From NCBI GenBank assembly GCA_017860085.1, contig JAFNAJ010000032.1, forward strand, positions 1 through 12,744: DNA of 12,744 nt, given 5' to 3'. A program made the position numbers and the translations under genes. Shown here one piece after another: positions 5,288 to 12,250 of this stretch. Position 1 is the stretch's first letter; the number at the start of each line of letters is the position of its first letter. Origin of the DNA: Acidobacteriota bacterium (lineage in GTDB: Bacteria; Acidobacteriota; Vicinamibacteria; Vicinamibacterales; JAFNAJ01). The notes beneath the pieces were generated by a model. The model saw only the letters and a program-made list of their open reading frames with translations. It ran no database searches and was not told the DNA's origin.

Positions 5288-5315
5288 AGCGGGCCGCGAG
5301 ACCTCGCGGCCCGCT
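5288..5315 (-). terminator. Strong hairpin after erpA, terminator-like without T-run
   Basis: AGCGGGCCGCGAG (5288-5300) and CTCGCGGCCCGCT (5303-5315) form a perfect 13-bp stem around only two bases, 23 nt after the erpA stop. Following it on the minus strand is GTTGTCC, a poor U-tract. It probably ends or attenuates the erpA transcript before the Fur fusion, or protects the erpA mRNA 3' end. Confidence 0.55.
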
Positions 5316-5338
5316 TGGGCTGGATGAGACGTTCGGGC

Positions 5339-5668
5339 TCAGGCGTTGAACGACGAGCCGCAGCCGCAGGTGGACTTCGCGTTCGGATTCCTGATCGTGA
5401 AGCCCCCTCCCGCCAGGTTGTCGACGAAGTCGACTTCGGCACCCTTGAGGTAGCGGGCGCTGATGGGATCGATGAACAACGTCACGCCGTTCGACTGCAC
5501 CACGTGATCGCTGTCGGGCGACGCGCCATCGTCCTCGATCATGAGGCCGTATTGGAAACCGGAGCAGCCACCGCCCTGGACGAACACGCGCAGGCCGGCA
5601 CCCGTCTTCTGCTCCTCGGTCAAGAGTTCGCTGATCTTCTCAGCAGCAAGGGGGGTCACGCTGATCAT
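5339..5668 (-). CDS. erpA: ErpA-like A-type iron-sulfur carrier
   Basis: The 109-aa protein is a full-length A-type carrier (HesB/IscA fold) that takes Fe-S clusters from the assembly scaffold and hands them to apo-proteins. The three cluster-binding cysteines are Cys35 in GGGCSGFQYG and Cys101/Cys103 in NPNAKSTCGCGSSF. The FQYG and STCGCGSSF wording is closer to ErpA than to IscA. The start is the ATG at 5668, because GGGAG (5679-5675) lies 6 nt upstream and MISVTPLAAEKI is the usual beginning; the longer upstream frame is spurious. A promoter is seen at 5699-5727. The class I fumarase in this window carries an Fe-S cluster and is one possible client. Confidence 0.96.
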   Translation of the reverse strand: MISVTPLAAEKISELLTEEQKTGAGLRVFVQGGGCSGFQYGLMIEDDGASPDSDHVVQSNGVTLFIDPISARYLKGAEVDFVDNLAGGGFTIRNPNAKSTCGCGSSFNA

Positions 5669-5698
5669 GTCAATCTCCCGCAAGTTGCGTAAAATCCA

Positions 5699-5727
5699 AG
5701 TATATCCGGACGTCCTGGACCGGGCAA
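5699..5727 (-). promoter_or_regulatory. Promoter of erpA
   Basis: On the minus strand TTGCCC (5727-5722), a 17-nt spacer and TATACT (5704-5699) make a reasonable sigma70-type promoter, giving a leader of about 24 nt that holds the Shine-Dalgarno site. On the plus strand the same area offers TAAAAT (5690-5695) and TATATC (5701-5706) as possible -10 elements for the divergent aldehyde dehydrogenase gene. Confidence 0.6.
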
Positions 5728-5746
5728 GCCGGTCAGCGGAGACCCC

Positions 5747-7177
5747 ATGCCACGCGAACACCCGTTCCTCCTCGCCGGGGAGCCCCGCCGGTCGGGACTT
5801 GCCGTCGACGTGATCTCACCCTACGACGGTGCCCTCGTCGGGCGGACCTGGCTGGCCGGCGCCGACGAGTTCGAGGCGGCCGCCGACGCGGCCGTCGCGG
5901 CCGAGGCGCCGATGCGAGCCCTGCCCGCCTGGCGCCGAAGTGAGATCCTGCTGACCGTGTCTCAGGCCCTGAGGGCGCGGCGCGACGAGTTCGGCACGCG
6001 GCTCGCGGGCGAAGCCGGCAAGCCGATCAAAGACGCGCTCGTCGAGGTCGACCGGGCCTCGATGACGTTTCACGTCGCGGCCGAGGAGGCCCGGCGTCTG
6101 TTTGGCGAGGTGATCCCCCTCGATCTGGCGCCCCATGGCACGGGACGGCTGGCCCTCACGCGTCGGTTTCCTCTCGGCGCCGTTGCGGCCATTTCCCCGT
6201 TCAACTTCCCGCTGAACCTGGTGGCACACAAGCTCGCTCCGGCGATCGCCGCTGGCAACCCCATCGTGCTGAAGCCCGCGACAAAGACACCACTCAGCGC
6301 GATCGCGCTGGCCGAGTTGATCGTCGAGGCCGGTCTGCCGGCCGGCGGGATCAGTGTCCTGCCCATGGACCGCGCGATGGGCGACCGCCTGGTCACCGAC
6401 TCGCGCTTCAAGCTGCTCACCTTCACCGGGTCGTCGGCAGTTGGCTGGGCCATGAAGGCCCGGGCAGGCAAGAAGAAGCTCATCCTCGAACTCGGCGGCA
6501 ATGCCGGGGTCGTGATCGACGACACTGCCGACGTCGACCTGGCGGTCGGCCGCGTGGCGATGGGCGGCTTTGCCTACGCCGGTCAGAGCTGCATCTCGGT
6601 CCAGCGCGTGTTCCTGCACGAGCGCATCTTCGACACCTTCGCGTCGGCGCTGGTGGCCCGCCTGGCACGACTGGAGGTCGGCGATCCCCTCGATCCCGCC
6701 ACCGACCTCGGCCCGATGATCGAGCCGGGCGAGGTCGCGCGCATCGATGCATGGGTGCGCGAGGCCGTCGCCCGTGGCGGCCGGGTCTTGACTGGCGGGA
6801 AGGCCTTGTCGGAGACGGTGTATGCTCCCACGGTGCTGGCCGACGTGCCGGAGGACGAGCGGGTCTGCGCCGACGAGGTCTTCGCCCCGCTCGTGGTCCT
6901 CACGCGATTTGCCGACTTCACGGAAGCGCTGGCGGCTGTCAACCGGTCGACGTTCGGTCTGCAGGCCGGTGTCTTCACGCGAGACCTCGAGCGGGCGTTG
7001 CGCGCGTTCGAGGTGCTGGAGGTCGGCGGCGTGATGGTGAACGATGTGCCCACCTTCCGCATCGACCACATGCCGTACGGAGGCGTGAAGGACTCGGGCC
7101 TTGGGCGGGAGGGCCCGCGATACACGATCGAGGAGATGACCGAACTCAAGCTGCTCGTCATCAACAGGCCGACATGA
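5747..7177 (+). CDS. NAD(P)-dependent aldehyde dehydrogenase
   Basis: The 476-aa protein is a complete aldehyde dehydrogenase that oxidises an aldehyde to the acid. Visible active-site parts: Asn153 in SPFNFPLN, cofactor-binding LKPA (Lys176), FTGSSAVG (226-233), general base Glu248 in LELGGN, and the catalytic thiol Cys282 in GQSCISVQRV. The carboxyl-terminal PYGGVKDSGLGREG segment is also standard. The wording resembles the group of lactaldehyde and non-phosphorylating glyceraldehyde-3-phosphate dehydrogenase relatives (ALDH21-like), but substrate choice cannot be read from sequence. GGAG at 5738-5741 precedes the ATG at 5747. Its stop TGA overlaps the ATG of the sensor kinase (ATGA at 7174-7177), so the two are translationally coupled. 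Confidence 0.95.
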   Translation: MPREHPFLLAGEPRRSGLAVDVISPYDGALVGRTWLAGADEFEAAADAAVAAEAPMRALPAWRRSEILLTVSQALRARRDEFGTRLAGEAGKPIKDALVEVDRASMTFHVAAEEARRLFGEVIPLDLAPHGTGRLALTRRFPLGAVAAISPFNFPLNLVAHKLAPAIAAGNPIVLKPATKTPLSAIALAELIVEAGLPAGGISVLPMDRAMGDRLVTDSRFKLLTFTGSSAVGWAMKARAGKKKLILELGGNAGVVIDDTADVDLAVGRVAMGGFAYAGQSCISVQRVFLHERIFDTFASALVARLARLEVGDPLDPATDLGPMIEPGEVARIDAWVREAVARGGRVLTGGKALSETVYAPTVLADVPEDERVCADEVFAPLVVLTRFADFTEALAAVNRSTFGLQAGVFTRDLERALRAFEVLEVGGVMVNDVPTFRIDHMPYGGVKDSGLGREGPRYTIEEMTELKLLVINRPT

Positions 7178-9075
7178 CATCTCAGAGCCCGCCGCCCCCG
7201 CCTGATTCCGCTGGATTCTTCGGCACGCTCGTCGAACATGCCCTCGAGATGATTCTGGTGCTCGACCGCGAAGCCAGGATCACCTACCAGAGTCCCTCGG
7301 CAACCGAGCTGCTCGGGTACGCGCGCGACGAGCTGCTCGGCACCCGGGTCACCGATATCGTGCACCCCGCTGATGCGCCCGCGGCGGCCGGGAAGTTCAG
7401 GCAGGTGGCAACACGCGCCGGGGCGGTTGCCCAAGCCGAGCACCGCCTGCGTCGCAAGGATGGAACCTGGTGCGTCGTCGAGTGCGTGTCGCGCAATCTC
7501 CTCGATCATCCACAGGTCCGCGGCGTTGTGGTCAGCTCGCGCGATGCCACCGCCCGATGGGAAACCCTGCAGGCCCTGCGAAACAGCGAGGAGAAGCTGC
7601 GGGCCGTCGTGAACAGCGCACCCGTCATCGTCTTCTCGCTCGATCTCGAGGGCCGGTTCACCTTCTCGGACGGCCGCGGACTGCGAGACCTCGGGCTCGA
7701 GCCCGGACAAGTCGTCGGTGAGTCCGTCTACAAGGACTTCGGCAGCATCCCGAGTCTCCGCGAGAACATCGAACGTGCGCTGGCCGGCGAGACGGTGCAA
7801 TTCCTCGCGCTTTACGGGACCCGTGCCTACGAGACGATGTACGCGCCGCAGATCGACGAAAAGGGAAAGGTCGTTGGTGTGCTCGCGGTTTCGGTCGACG
7901 TGACCGAGCGTCGACGGCTCGAGGAACAGGTCTTCCAGTCGCAGAAGATGGAGGCGGTCGACCGTCTGGCCGGCAGCGTCGCGCATGACTTCAACAACCT
8001 GGTGACGGCCATCCTCGGGTACGCCGATCTGCTCGAGGGAACGTTCGACCCGCAGGACCCGCGGCGCGCCGACATCGCGCAGATCTCCCGCGCGGCCGCA
8101 CACGCGGCCGACCTCACCCGACGGTTGCTGACGTTCGCGCGGCGACAGGCGAGCGAGCCGCGCGTGCTCGACGTCAACGACCTGGTCGATCACCTGCAGC
8201 GGATGCTGACGCGCGTGCTCGGTGAGGAGATTCACCTGGTCACCTCGCTCGCGCCATCGGTTTGGCCGGTCAAGATCGATGCGTCGCAGTTCGAGCAGGT
8301 GTTGTTGAACCTCGTGCTGAATGCCCGCGACGCCATGCCGGACGGCGGCTTGGTCACCATCCGGACGGAGAATGTCGAGGTCGGGGCGGACGCGGCAGGA
8401 CCGTCGGCACCTTCGCCCGGCTCCTACGTGCAGGTGACGGTGAGCGACACCGGCCCGGGCCTCACGCCGGACGCTCGCGCGCACCTGTTCGAGCCGTTCT
8501 TCACCACGAAGGAACCTGGCAGGGGCACGGGGCTTGGGCTGGCCACCTGCTACGGTATCGTGACACAGGCCGGCGGCCAGATTGCCGCCCGCAGCGAGAC
8601 GGGCCGCGGCACGACGTTCCTCGTGTGGCTTCCGCGAACCCAGTTCACTCCGAGGACCGCCCAGCCGCATCGCGAGCCGCTCGCCGCGGCCCTCTCACAC
8701 GAAACGGTCCTGCTGGTGGAGGACGAGCCTCTCGTCCGGGAGGTAGCGGAGCGGACGCTGCGGCAGGCCGGCTACGCGGTGGTGTCGGCCTCTGATGGCC
8801 GCCGCGCCATAGAGCTCGCGCGTCGGCACGAGGACCCCATCCACCTGCTCGTGGCCGACGTGTCCCTGCCGCACATCAGCGGACGTCAGTTGGCGACCGA
8901 GGTTCGCGAGGTGCACCCGGCGGTTCGTACCCTCTTCATGTCGGAGTTCGCGGACGACGACTTCCGCGAACGCCTCGAGTCGGAGGGCGCCCACCTGCTC
9001 TGGAAGCCCTTCACCCGCGACGCGCTGGCGCGTGCCGTCCGCCGCGTCCTCGACGACCCTGCTCGTCTGGCCTGA
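7174..9075 (+). CDS. Cytosolic hybrid histidine kinase (PAS-PAS-HisKA-HATPase-REC)
   Basis: The 633-aa protein has no membrane segment. Order: PAS domain 1 (about 14-126), PAS domain 2 (about 138-247), HisKA with the phospho-accepting His271 in SVAHDFNN, and HATPase (about 370-488). The HATPase has N box LLNLVLNARDAMPDGG (Asn383), G1 box SDTGPG (Asp425), F box LFEPFFTTKEP and G2 box GRGTGLGLATCYG. A receiver domain (about 510-628) follows, with acidic pocket Glu516/Asp517, phospho-acceptor Asp562, Ser590 and Lys611. All catalytic residues are intact. The HDFNN variant is common in soluble PAS kinases of soil bacteria. The PAS ligand is unknown. It starts inside the stop of the aldehyde dehydrogenase gene, suggesting a shared stimulus. 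No separate response regulator is in view. It converges on the fumarase gene with an 11-nt gap. Confidence 0.95.
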   Translation: MTSQSPPPPPDSAGFFGTLVEHALEMILVLDREARITYQSPSATELLGYARDELLGTRVTDIVHPADAPAAAGKFRQVATRAGAVAQAEHRLRRKDGTWCVVECVSRNLLDHPQVRGVVVSSRDATARWETLQALRNSEEKLRAVVNSAPVIVFSLDLEGRFTFSDGRGLRDLGLEPGQVVGESVYKDFGSIPSLRENIERALAGETVQFLALYGTRAYETMYAPQIDEKGKVVGVLAVSVDVTERRRLEEQVFQSQKMEAVDRLAGSVAHDFNNLVTAILGYADLLEGTFDPQDPRRADIAQISRAAAHAADLTRRLLTFARRQASEPRVLDVNDLVDHLQRMLTRVLGEEIHLVTSLAPSVWPVKIDASQFEQVLLNLVLNARDAMPDGGLVTIRTENVEVGADAAGPSAPSPGSYVQVTVSDTGPGLTPDARAHLFEPFFTTKEPGRGTGLGLATCYGIVTQAGGQIAARSETGRGTTFLVWLPRTQFTPRTAQPHREPLAAALSHETVLLVEDEPLVREVAERTLRQAGYAVVSASDGRRAIELARRHEDPIHLLVADVSLPHISGRQLATEVREVHPAVRTLFMSEFADDDFRERLESEGAHLLWKPFTRDALARAVRRVLDDPARLA

Positions 9076-9086
9076 GGCGTACGTCC

Positions 9087-10610
9087 CTACCCGCGCATCC
9101 CCGCAAGCTGTTCGGCCGATGCCGCCTCGACGTCGCGGTGCAGGCTGTTCCCGTGCGCGTCCATGGTGACGATGGCCGGGAAGTCCTCGACGTCGAGGTG
9201 CCACATCGCCTCAGGCGTGCCGAACTCGATGAGCGAGACGCCTGCGACGCTCCGGATACAGCGTGCGTAGAACTGCGCCGCGCCGCCGATGGCGTTCAGG
9301 TACACCGCCCCGGCCTCTTGCAGCGCGGTCAGCGTCTTCGCCCCCATGCCGCCCTTGCCGATGACCGCGCGGACGCCGAACCGCTTGATGATGTCGGCCT
9401 GGTACGGCTCCTCACGCATGCTGGTCGTCGGACCCGCCGCGGTGACCCTCCAGGCGTCGCCGTCCTTGAGGACGACCGGACCGCAGTGATAGAGCACGGC
9501 CCCCCGAAGGTCCACCGGCGAGTCGTGCTTCATCAGGTGCGCGTGCACGGCATCGCGTCCGGTGAACATCCGGCCTGAGATCAGCACGACCTCACCAACC
9601 TGGAGCGACCGGATCGTCGCCTCGTCGATCGGCGAGGTCAGCCTCTTCTCACGGCCCGTGCGAGCGAACCCGGTCGCGGCTCCGTCACTCATGGGCATGA
9701 CAGGCTTGCCGGGATCGCGGTACAGCCAGCGCACGATCGTGCCCTCACCGGGATCGAGGACCACGCCGAGGCGCCGAAAGGCCCAGCAGTCATAGGCCAC
9801 CGAGACGAAGAAACTTGCCGGGAGGCGATTCAGGGCGCCGACCTTGCAGCCGATGAGCGACACCTGACCGCCGAAGCCCATCGGCCCGACACCGAGCGTG
9901 TTGACGGTCGCCATGACCTGGCTCTCCAGCTCGGCCAGCCGATGGTCGGGATTCACGTCGTCGAGGGTGCGGAAGAGCTGCTCCTTCGCGTGCTGGTAGC
10001 CCGCCGTCCGGTCGCCGCCGATGCACACGCCCACCGCTCCGGGACTGCATCCCTTGCCCTGGGCCTGCCATACGGCGTGCAGGATGCACTTCCGCACGCC
10101 CTCGAGTGACCGGTCGGCGCGCCCCAAGTGCGCCAACTCCACCGGCAACGCGTACTGGGCGTTGGTGTTCTCACACCCACCGCCCTTCAGGATCAGGCGC
10201 ACCTCAATCTCGTTGCGCTCCCATTGCTCGAAGTGGATCACCGGCGTGCCCGGCCCGAGGTTGTTCCCCGAGTTCTTCCCGGTGATCGAATCGACCGAGT
10301 TGGGCCGCAGCTTGCCGCGCCGCGTCGCCTCGGCGATGGCCTCGTGCACCCGCTCCCGCATCCAGATCTGATTGGCGCCGACGGGAACTCTCACGTCGAA
10401 GGTCGGCATCCCGGTGTCCTGGCAGATCGGCCCCTCGTCGGCCAATGCCTGGTCGATGTTCAGCGCGATGATCGACATCGCCTGCGCAGCGCTCGTCCCC
10501 GGCACCTCGCGCCCGGCGGCGTCCTTCATGGCCTGCCGAACATCGGGCGGGAGCTCAGTGGATGTGCGTGTGATGAGTTCAACGATGCTGTCGAAGAAGG
10601 CGTGCATCAT
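9087..10610 (-). CDS. Class I (iron-sulfur) fumarate hydratase, fused alpha-beta form
   Basis: The 507-aa enzyme interconverts fumarate and malate in the TCA cycle using an oxygen-sensitive [4Fe-4S] cluster. The N-terminal alpha part (about 1-290) carries candidate cluster cysteines Cys63 (PICQDTGMP), Cys146 (GGGCENTN), Cys188 and Cys196 (KGCSPGAVGVCIGGDR). The C-terminal beta part (about 320-500) carries LISGRMFTGRDAVH, GPTTSMR and GKGGMGAKT. The two parts correspond to the separate subunits of TtdA/TtdB-type enzymes, joined here in one chain. A tartrate dehydratase activity cannot be excluded, but the single-chain form favours fumarase. Start: ATG ATG at 10610-10605. TATACT ends 6 nt before the first ATG and there is no Shine-Dalgarno site, so the mRNA looks leaderless. 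A longer frame upstream overlaps the divergent gene and is unlikely. Confidence 0.94.
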   Translation of the reverse strand: MMHAFFDSIVELITRTSTELPPDVRQAMKDAAGREVPGTSAAQAMSIIALNIDQALADEGPICQDTGMPTFDVRVPVGANQIWMRERVHEAIAEATRRGKLRPNSVDSITGKNSGNNLGPGTPVIHFEQWERNEIEVRLILKGGGCENTNAQYALPVELAHLGRADRSLEGVRKCILHAVWQAQGKGCSPGAVGVCIGGDRTAGYQHAKEQLFRTLDDVNPDHRLAELESQVMATVNTLGVGPMGFGGQVSLIGCKVGALNRLPASFFVSVAYDCWAFRRLGVVLDPGEGTIVRWLYRDPGKPVMPMSDGAATGFARTGREKRLTSPIDEATIRSLQVGEVVLISGRMFTGRDAVHAHLMKHDSPVDLRGAVLYHCGPVVLKDGDAWRVTAAGPTTSMREEPYQADIIKRFGVRAVIGKGGMGAKTLTALQEAGAVYLNAIGGAAQFYARCIRSVAGVSLIEFGTPEAMWHLDVEDFPAIVTMDAHGNSLHRDVEAASAEQLAGMRG

Positions 10611-10616
10611 GCGGAG

Positions 10617-10624
10617 AGTATAAT
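10617..10624. promoter_or_regulatory. Shared, nearly symmetric -10 element for fumarase and methyltransferase
   Basis: The plus strand reads TATAAT at 10619-10624, a perfect -10, ending 8 nt before the methyltransferase ATG at 10633. The minus strand reads TATACT at 10622-10617, ending 6 nt before the fumarase ATG at 10610. The two hexamers overlap by four bases, so polymerase binding in one orientation should block the other. No good -35 is visible for either. Both start codons fall at the expected transcription start. Confidence 0.7.
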
Positions 10625-10632
10625 CCTTGACC

Positions 10633-11328
10633 ATGGCCCGAGCGCGAGCCGGCGCACCCGGTGTCGTCTGGCACCGGGCGGCGTGGCGTGCCGTCGTGGC
10701 GGTGTCCCTGGTCGCGGCGACGGCCGTGACTCTCGGGGCCCAAACCACGTCACGTCACGGGCGGCCATTCCCGCCCGAAGATCTGGGGCTGCTCGAAGGA
10801 CCGGACCGTGACGCCTGGCAGAAGCCAAGCCTGATCATGGATGCCCTCGGCATCGCCGATGGTGCGGTCGTGGCCGACATCGGCGCGGGCGGCGGCTGGT
10901 TCACCGTGCGCCTGGCTCGACGCGTCGGACCGAACGGCCTCGTGTATGCCGAGGACGTTCAGCGTCAGATGGTGGACGCCATCGAGCGTCGCGTCCGCCG
11001 CGAAGGGCTGGACAACGTCCGGACGATCATCGGCCTCGACGATGACCCGCGCCTGCCGGAAGGCGAACTCGACGCGGTGTTGATCGTCGACGCCTATCAC
11101 GAGGTGACGGATCGCGTCGCGCTGATGAGGAACGTTGCCAGGGCCCTGAAGCCCTCGGGCAAGCTGGGCATCGTCGACTTTCGGAACGACGGCTGGGGGC
11201 CTGGACCACCGATGGATCAGCGCATCGTCCCCGACGTCGTGATTGCCGATGGCCGCGCCGCGGGACTCCGGCTCCTATCCAAAGAGGACTTCCTCCCCTA
11301 CCAGTACCTGCTCGTGTTCGGACGCTGA
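10633..11328 (+). CDS. Class I SAM-dependent methyltransferase with N-terminal signal sequence
   Basis: The 231-aa protein has a basic start, a hydrophobic stretch (about 18-36, ending LGAQ) that reads as a cleavable signal peptide or anchor, and a Rossmann methyltransferase domain. Motif I is VVADIGAGGGWFTVRLA (79-95), the ribose-binding acid is Glu107 (YAEDVQ), and post-motif strands IVDAYHEV (151-158) and LGIVDFR (178-184) follow. The SAM-binding site looks intact. An exported location is odd because SAM is cytosolic; the protein may stay anchored facing the cytoplasm, or the domain may have a different job outside. The acceptor is unknown. The ATG at 10633 is chosen over TTG at 10627 because TATAAT ends at 10624. 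It is followed after 36 nt by the polyprenyl synthase gene, likely the same transcript. Confidence 0.87.
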   Translation: MARARAGAPGVVWHRAAWRAVVAVSLVAATAVTLGAQTTSRHGRPFPPEDLGLLEGPDRDAWQKPSLIMDALGIADGAVVADIGAGGGWFTVRLARRVGPNGLVYAEDVQRQMVDAIERRVRREGLDNVRTIIGLDDDPRLPEGELDAVLIVDAYHEVTDRVALMRNVARALKPSGKLGIVDFRNDGWGPGPPMDQRIVPDVVIADGRAAGLRLLSKEDFLPYQYLLVFGR

Positions 11329-11364
11329 CTCGAGCGTGGGTCAGCCGACACCAGTCGGAGAGCC

Positions 11365-12243
11365 GTGGCCGCCCAGCGTGCATTCCCGTCGTACTTCGAG
11401 CGCTACCAGACGCACCTCGCGTCGCTGCTGGAGGCCATCGTCCCCGCTGACGACGTGCATCCCGAGACCGTGCACCGCGCCATGCGGTACACGCTCATGG
11501 CGCCATCGAAACGCGTGCGCGGGATCCTCTCCCTGCTGTCTGCCGAACTGGCTGGCCAGGAGCCTCGCGCCGAGCAGTTGGCTGCCGCCATCGAGCTCGT
11601 TCACGCGGCATCGCTGATCCTTGATGACCTGCCCTCGATGGATGACGCCCCGGTGAGGCGGGGCCGACCGGCCTGTCACGTCGCGTTTGGCGAGGCCACC
11701 GCAATTCTTGCGAGCTTCGGCCTGCTCTCGCTGGGGTTCGCGACGATCGCACGCGCCTACCCGTCTCCGCTCGCCAGCCGCCTCACCATGCTGCTGGCCG
11801 ATGCGGTGGGTACGAGCGGCCTCATCGGAGGGCAGGCCGACGATCTGCTGGCCACCCAACGCGCCATCACGTTCGAGCGGCTCGAGCGCATTCATCGCTT
11901 GAAGACGGGGGCGCTCTTTTCGGCGGCGGCGGTCGGCGGCGCCCTCACCGCCGGCGCCGATGACACGACGATGTCGGCGATCGTCGCGTACGCCAAGAAC
12001 CTCGGCCTGGCCTTCCAGATCATCGACGACCTGCTCGATGTCGAGGGAACGCCCGAGCAGACGGGCAAGCTCACGCGGCAGGACGTCAAGAAGACGACGT
12101 TCGTCTCGTTCAGCGGCGTCGACGGCGCGCGCCAGTTGGCCCGTGAGCTCTGCGAGACGGCTGACGGGGCCCTGCAGCCCTTCGGCCGGCGCGCGGACCG
12201 CCTCCGCGAGCTGTCAGCCTTCGTGGCCGATCGGTGCCGGTGA
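11365..12243 (+). CDS. Short-chain trans-polyprenyl diphosphate synthase, probably geranylgeranyl-forming
   Basis: The 292-aa enzyme condenses isopentenyl diphosphate with an allylic diphosphate. The first Asp-rich motif is DDLPSMDD (87-94), followed by RRGRPACH; the second is DDLLD (221-225), preceded by GLAFQII. Lys180 and Thr181 (LKTGALF) and the KKTTF segment (242-246) also fit the family. Compared with IspA-type farnesyl synthases, the fifth residue before the first motif is Ala (AASLILDD) instead of Tyr. Removing this bulky stop usually lengthens the product to C20 or more. The GDAL stretch found in relatives is replaced by SFGL. Start is GTG at 11365 with GGAG at 11357-11360. It is 36 nt after the methyltransferase and 7 nt before the next gene. 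Confidence 0.93.
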   Translation: MAAQRAFPSYFERYQTHLASLLEAIVPADDVHPETVHRAMRYTLMAPSKRVRGILSLLSAELAGQEPRAEQLAAAIELVHAASLILDDLPSMDDAPVRRGRPACHVAFGEATAILASFGLLSLGFATIARAYPSPLASRLTMLLADAVGTSGLIGGQADDLLATQRAITFERLERIHRLKTGALFSAAAVGGALTAGADDTTMSAIVAYAKNLGLAFQIIDDLLDVEGTPEQTGKLTRQDVKKTTFVSFSGVDGARQLARELCETADGALQPFGRRADRLRELSAFVADRCR

Positions 12244-12250
12244 CCTCGGC

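Noticed and set aside
4371..5327. 318-codon open frame on the plus strand
   Set aside because: Antisense to the Fur-rubrerythrin gene, whose motifs are unmistakable.
5816..7180. 454-codon open frame on the minus strand
   Set aside because: Fully antisense to the aldehyde dehydrogenase, with no domain and antisense-type composition.
6583..8670. 695-codon open frame on the minus strand opposite aldehyde dehydrogenase and the kinase
   Set aside because: It spans two well-supported genes, lacks any recognisable domain, and is Arg/His/Gln-rich as expected for antisense of GC-rich coding DNA.
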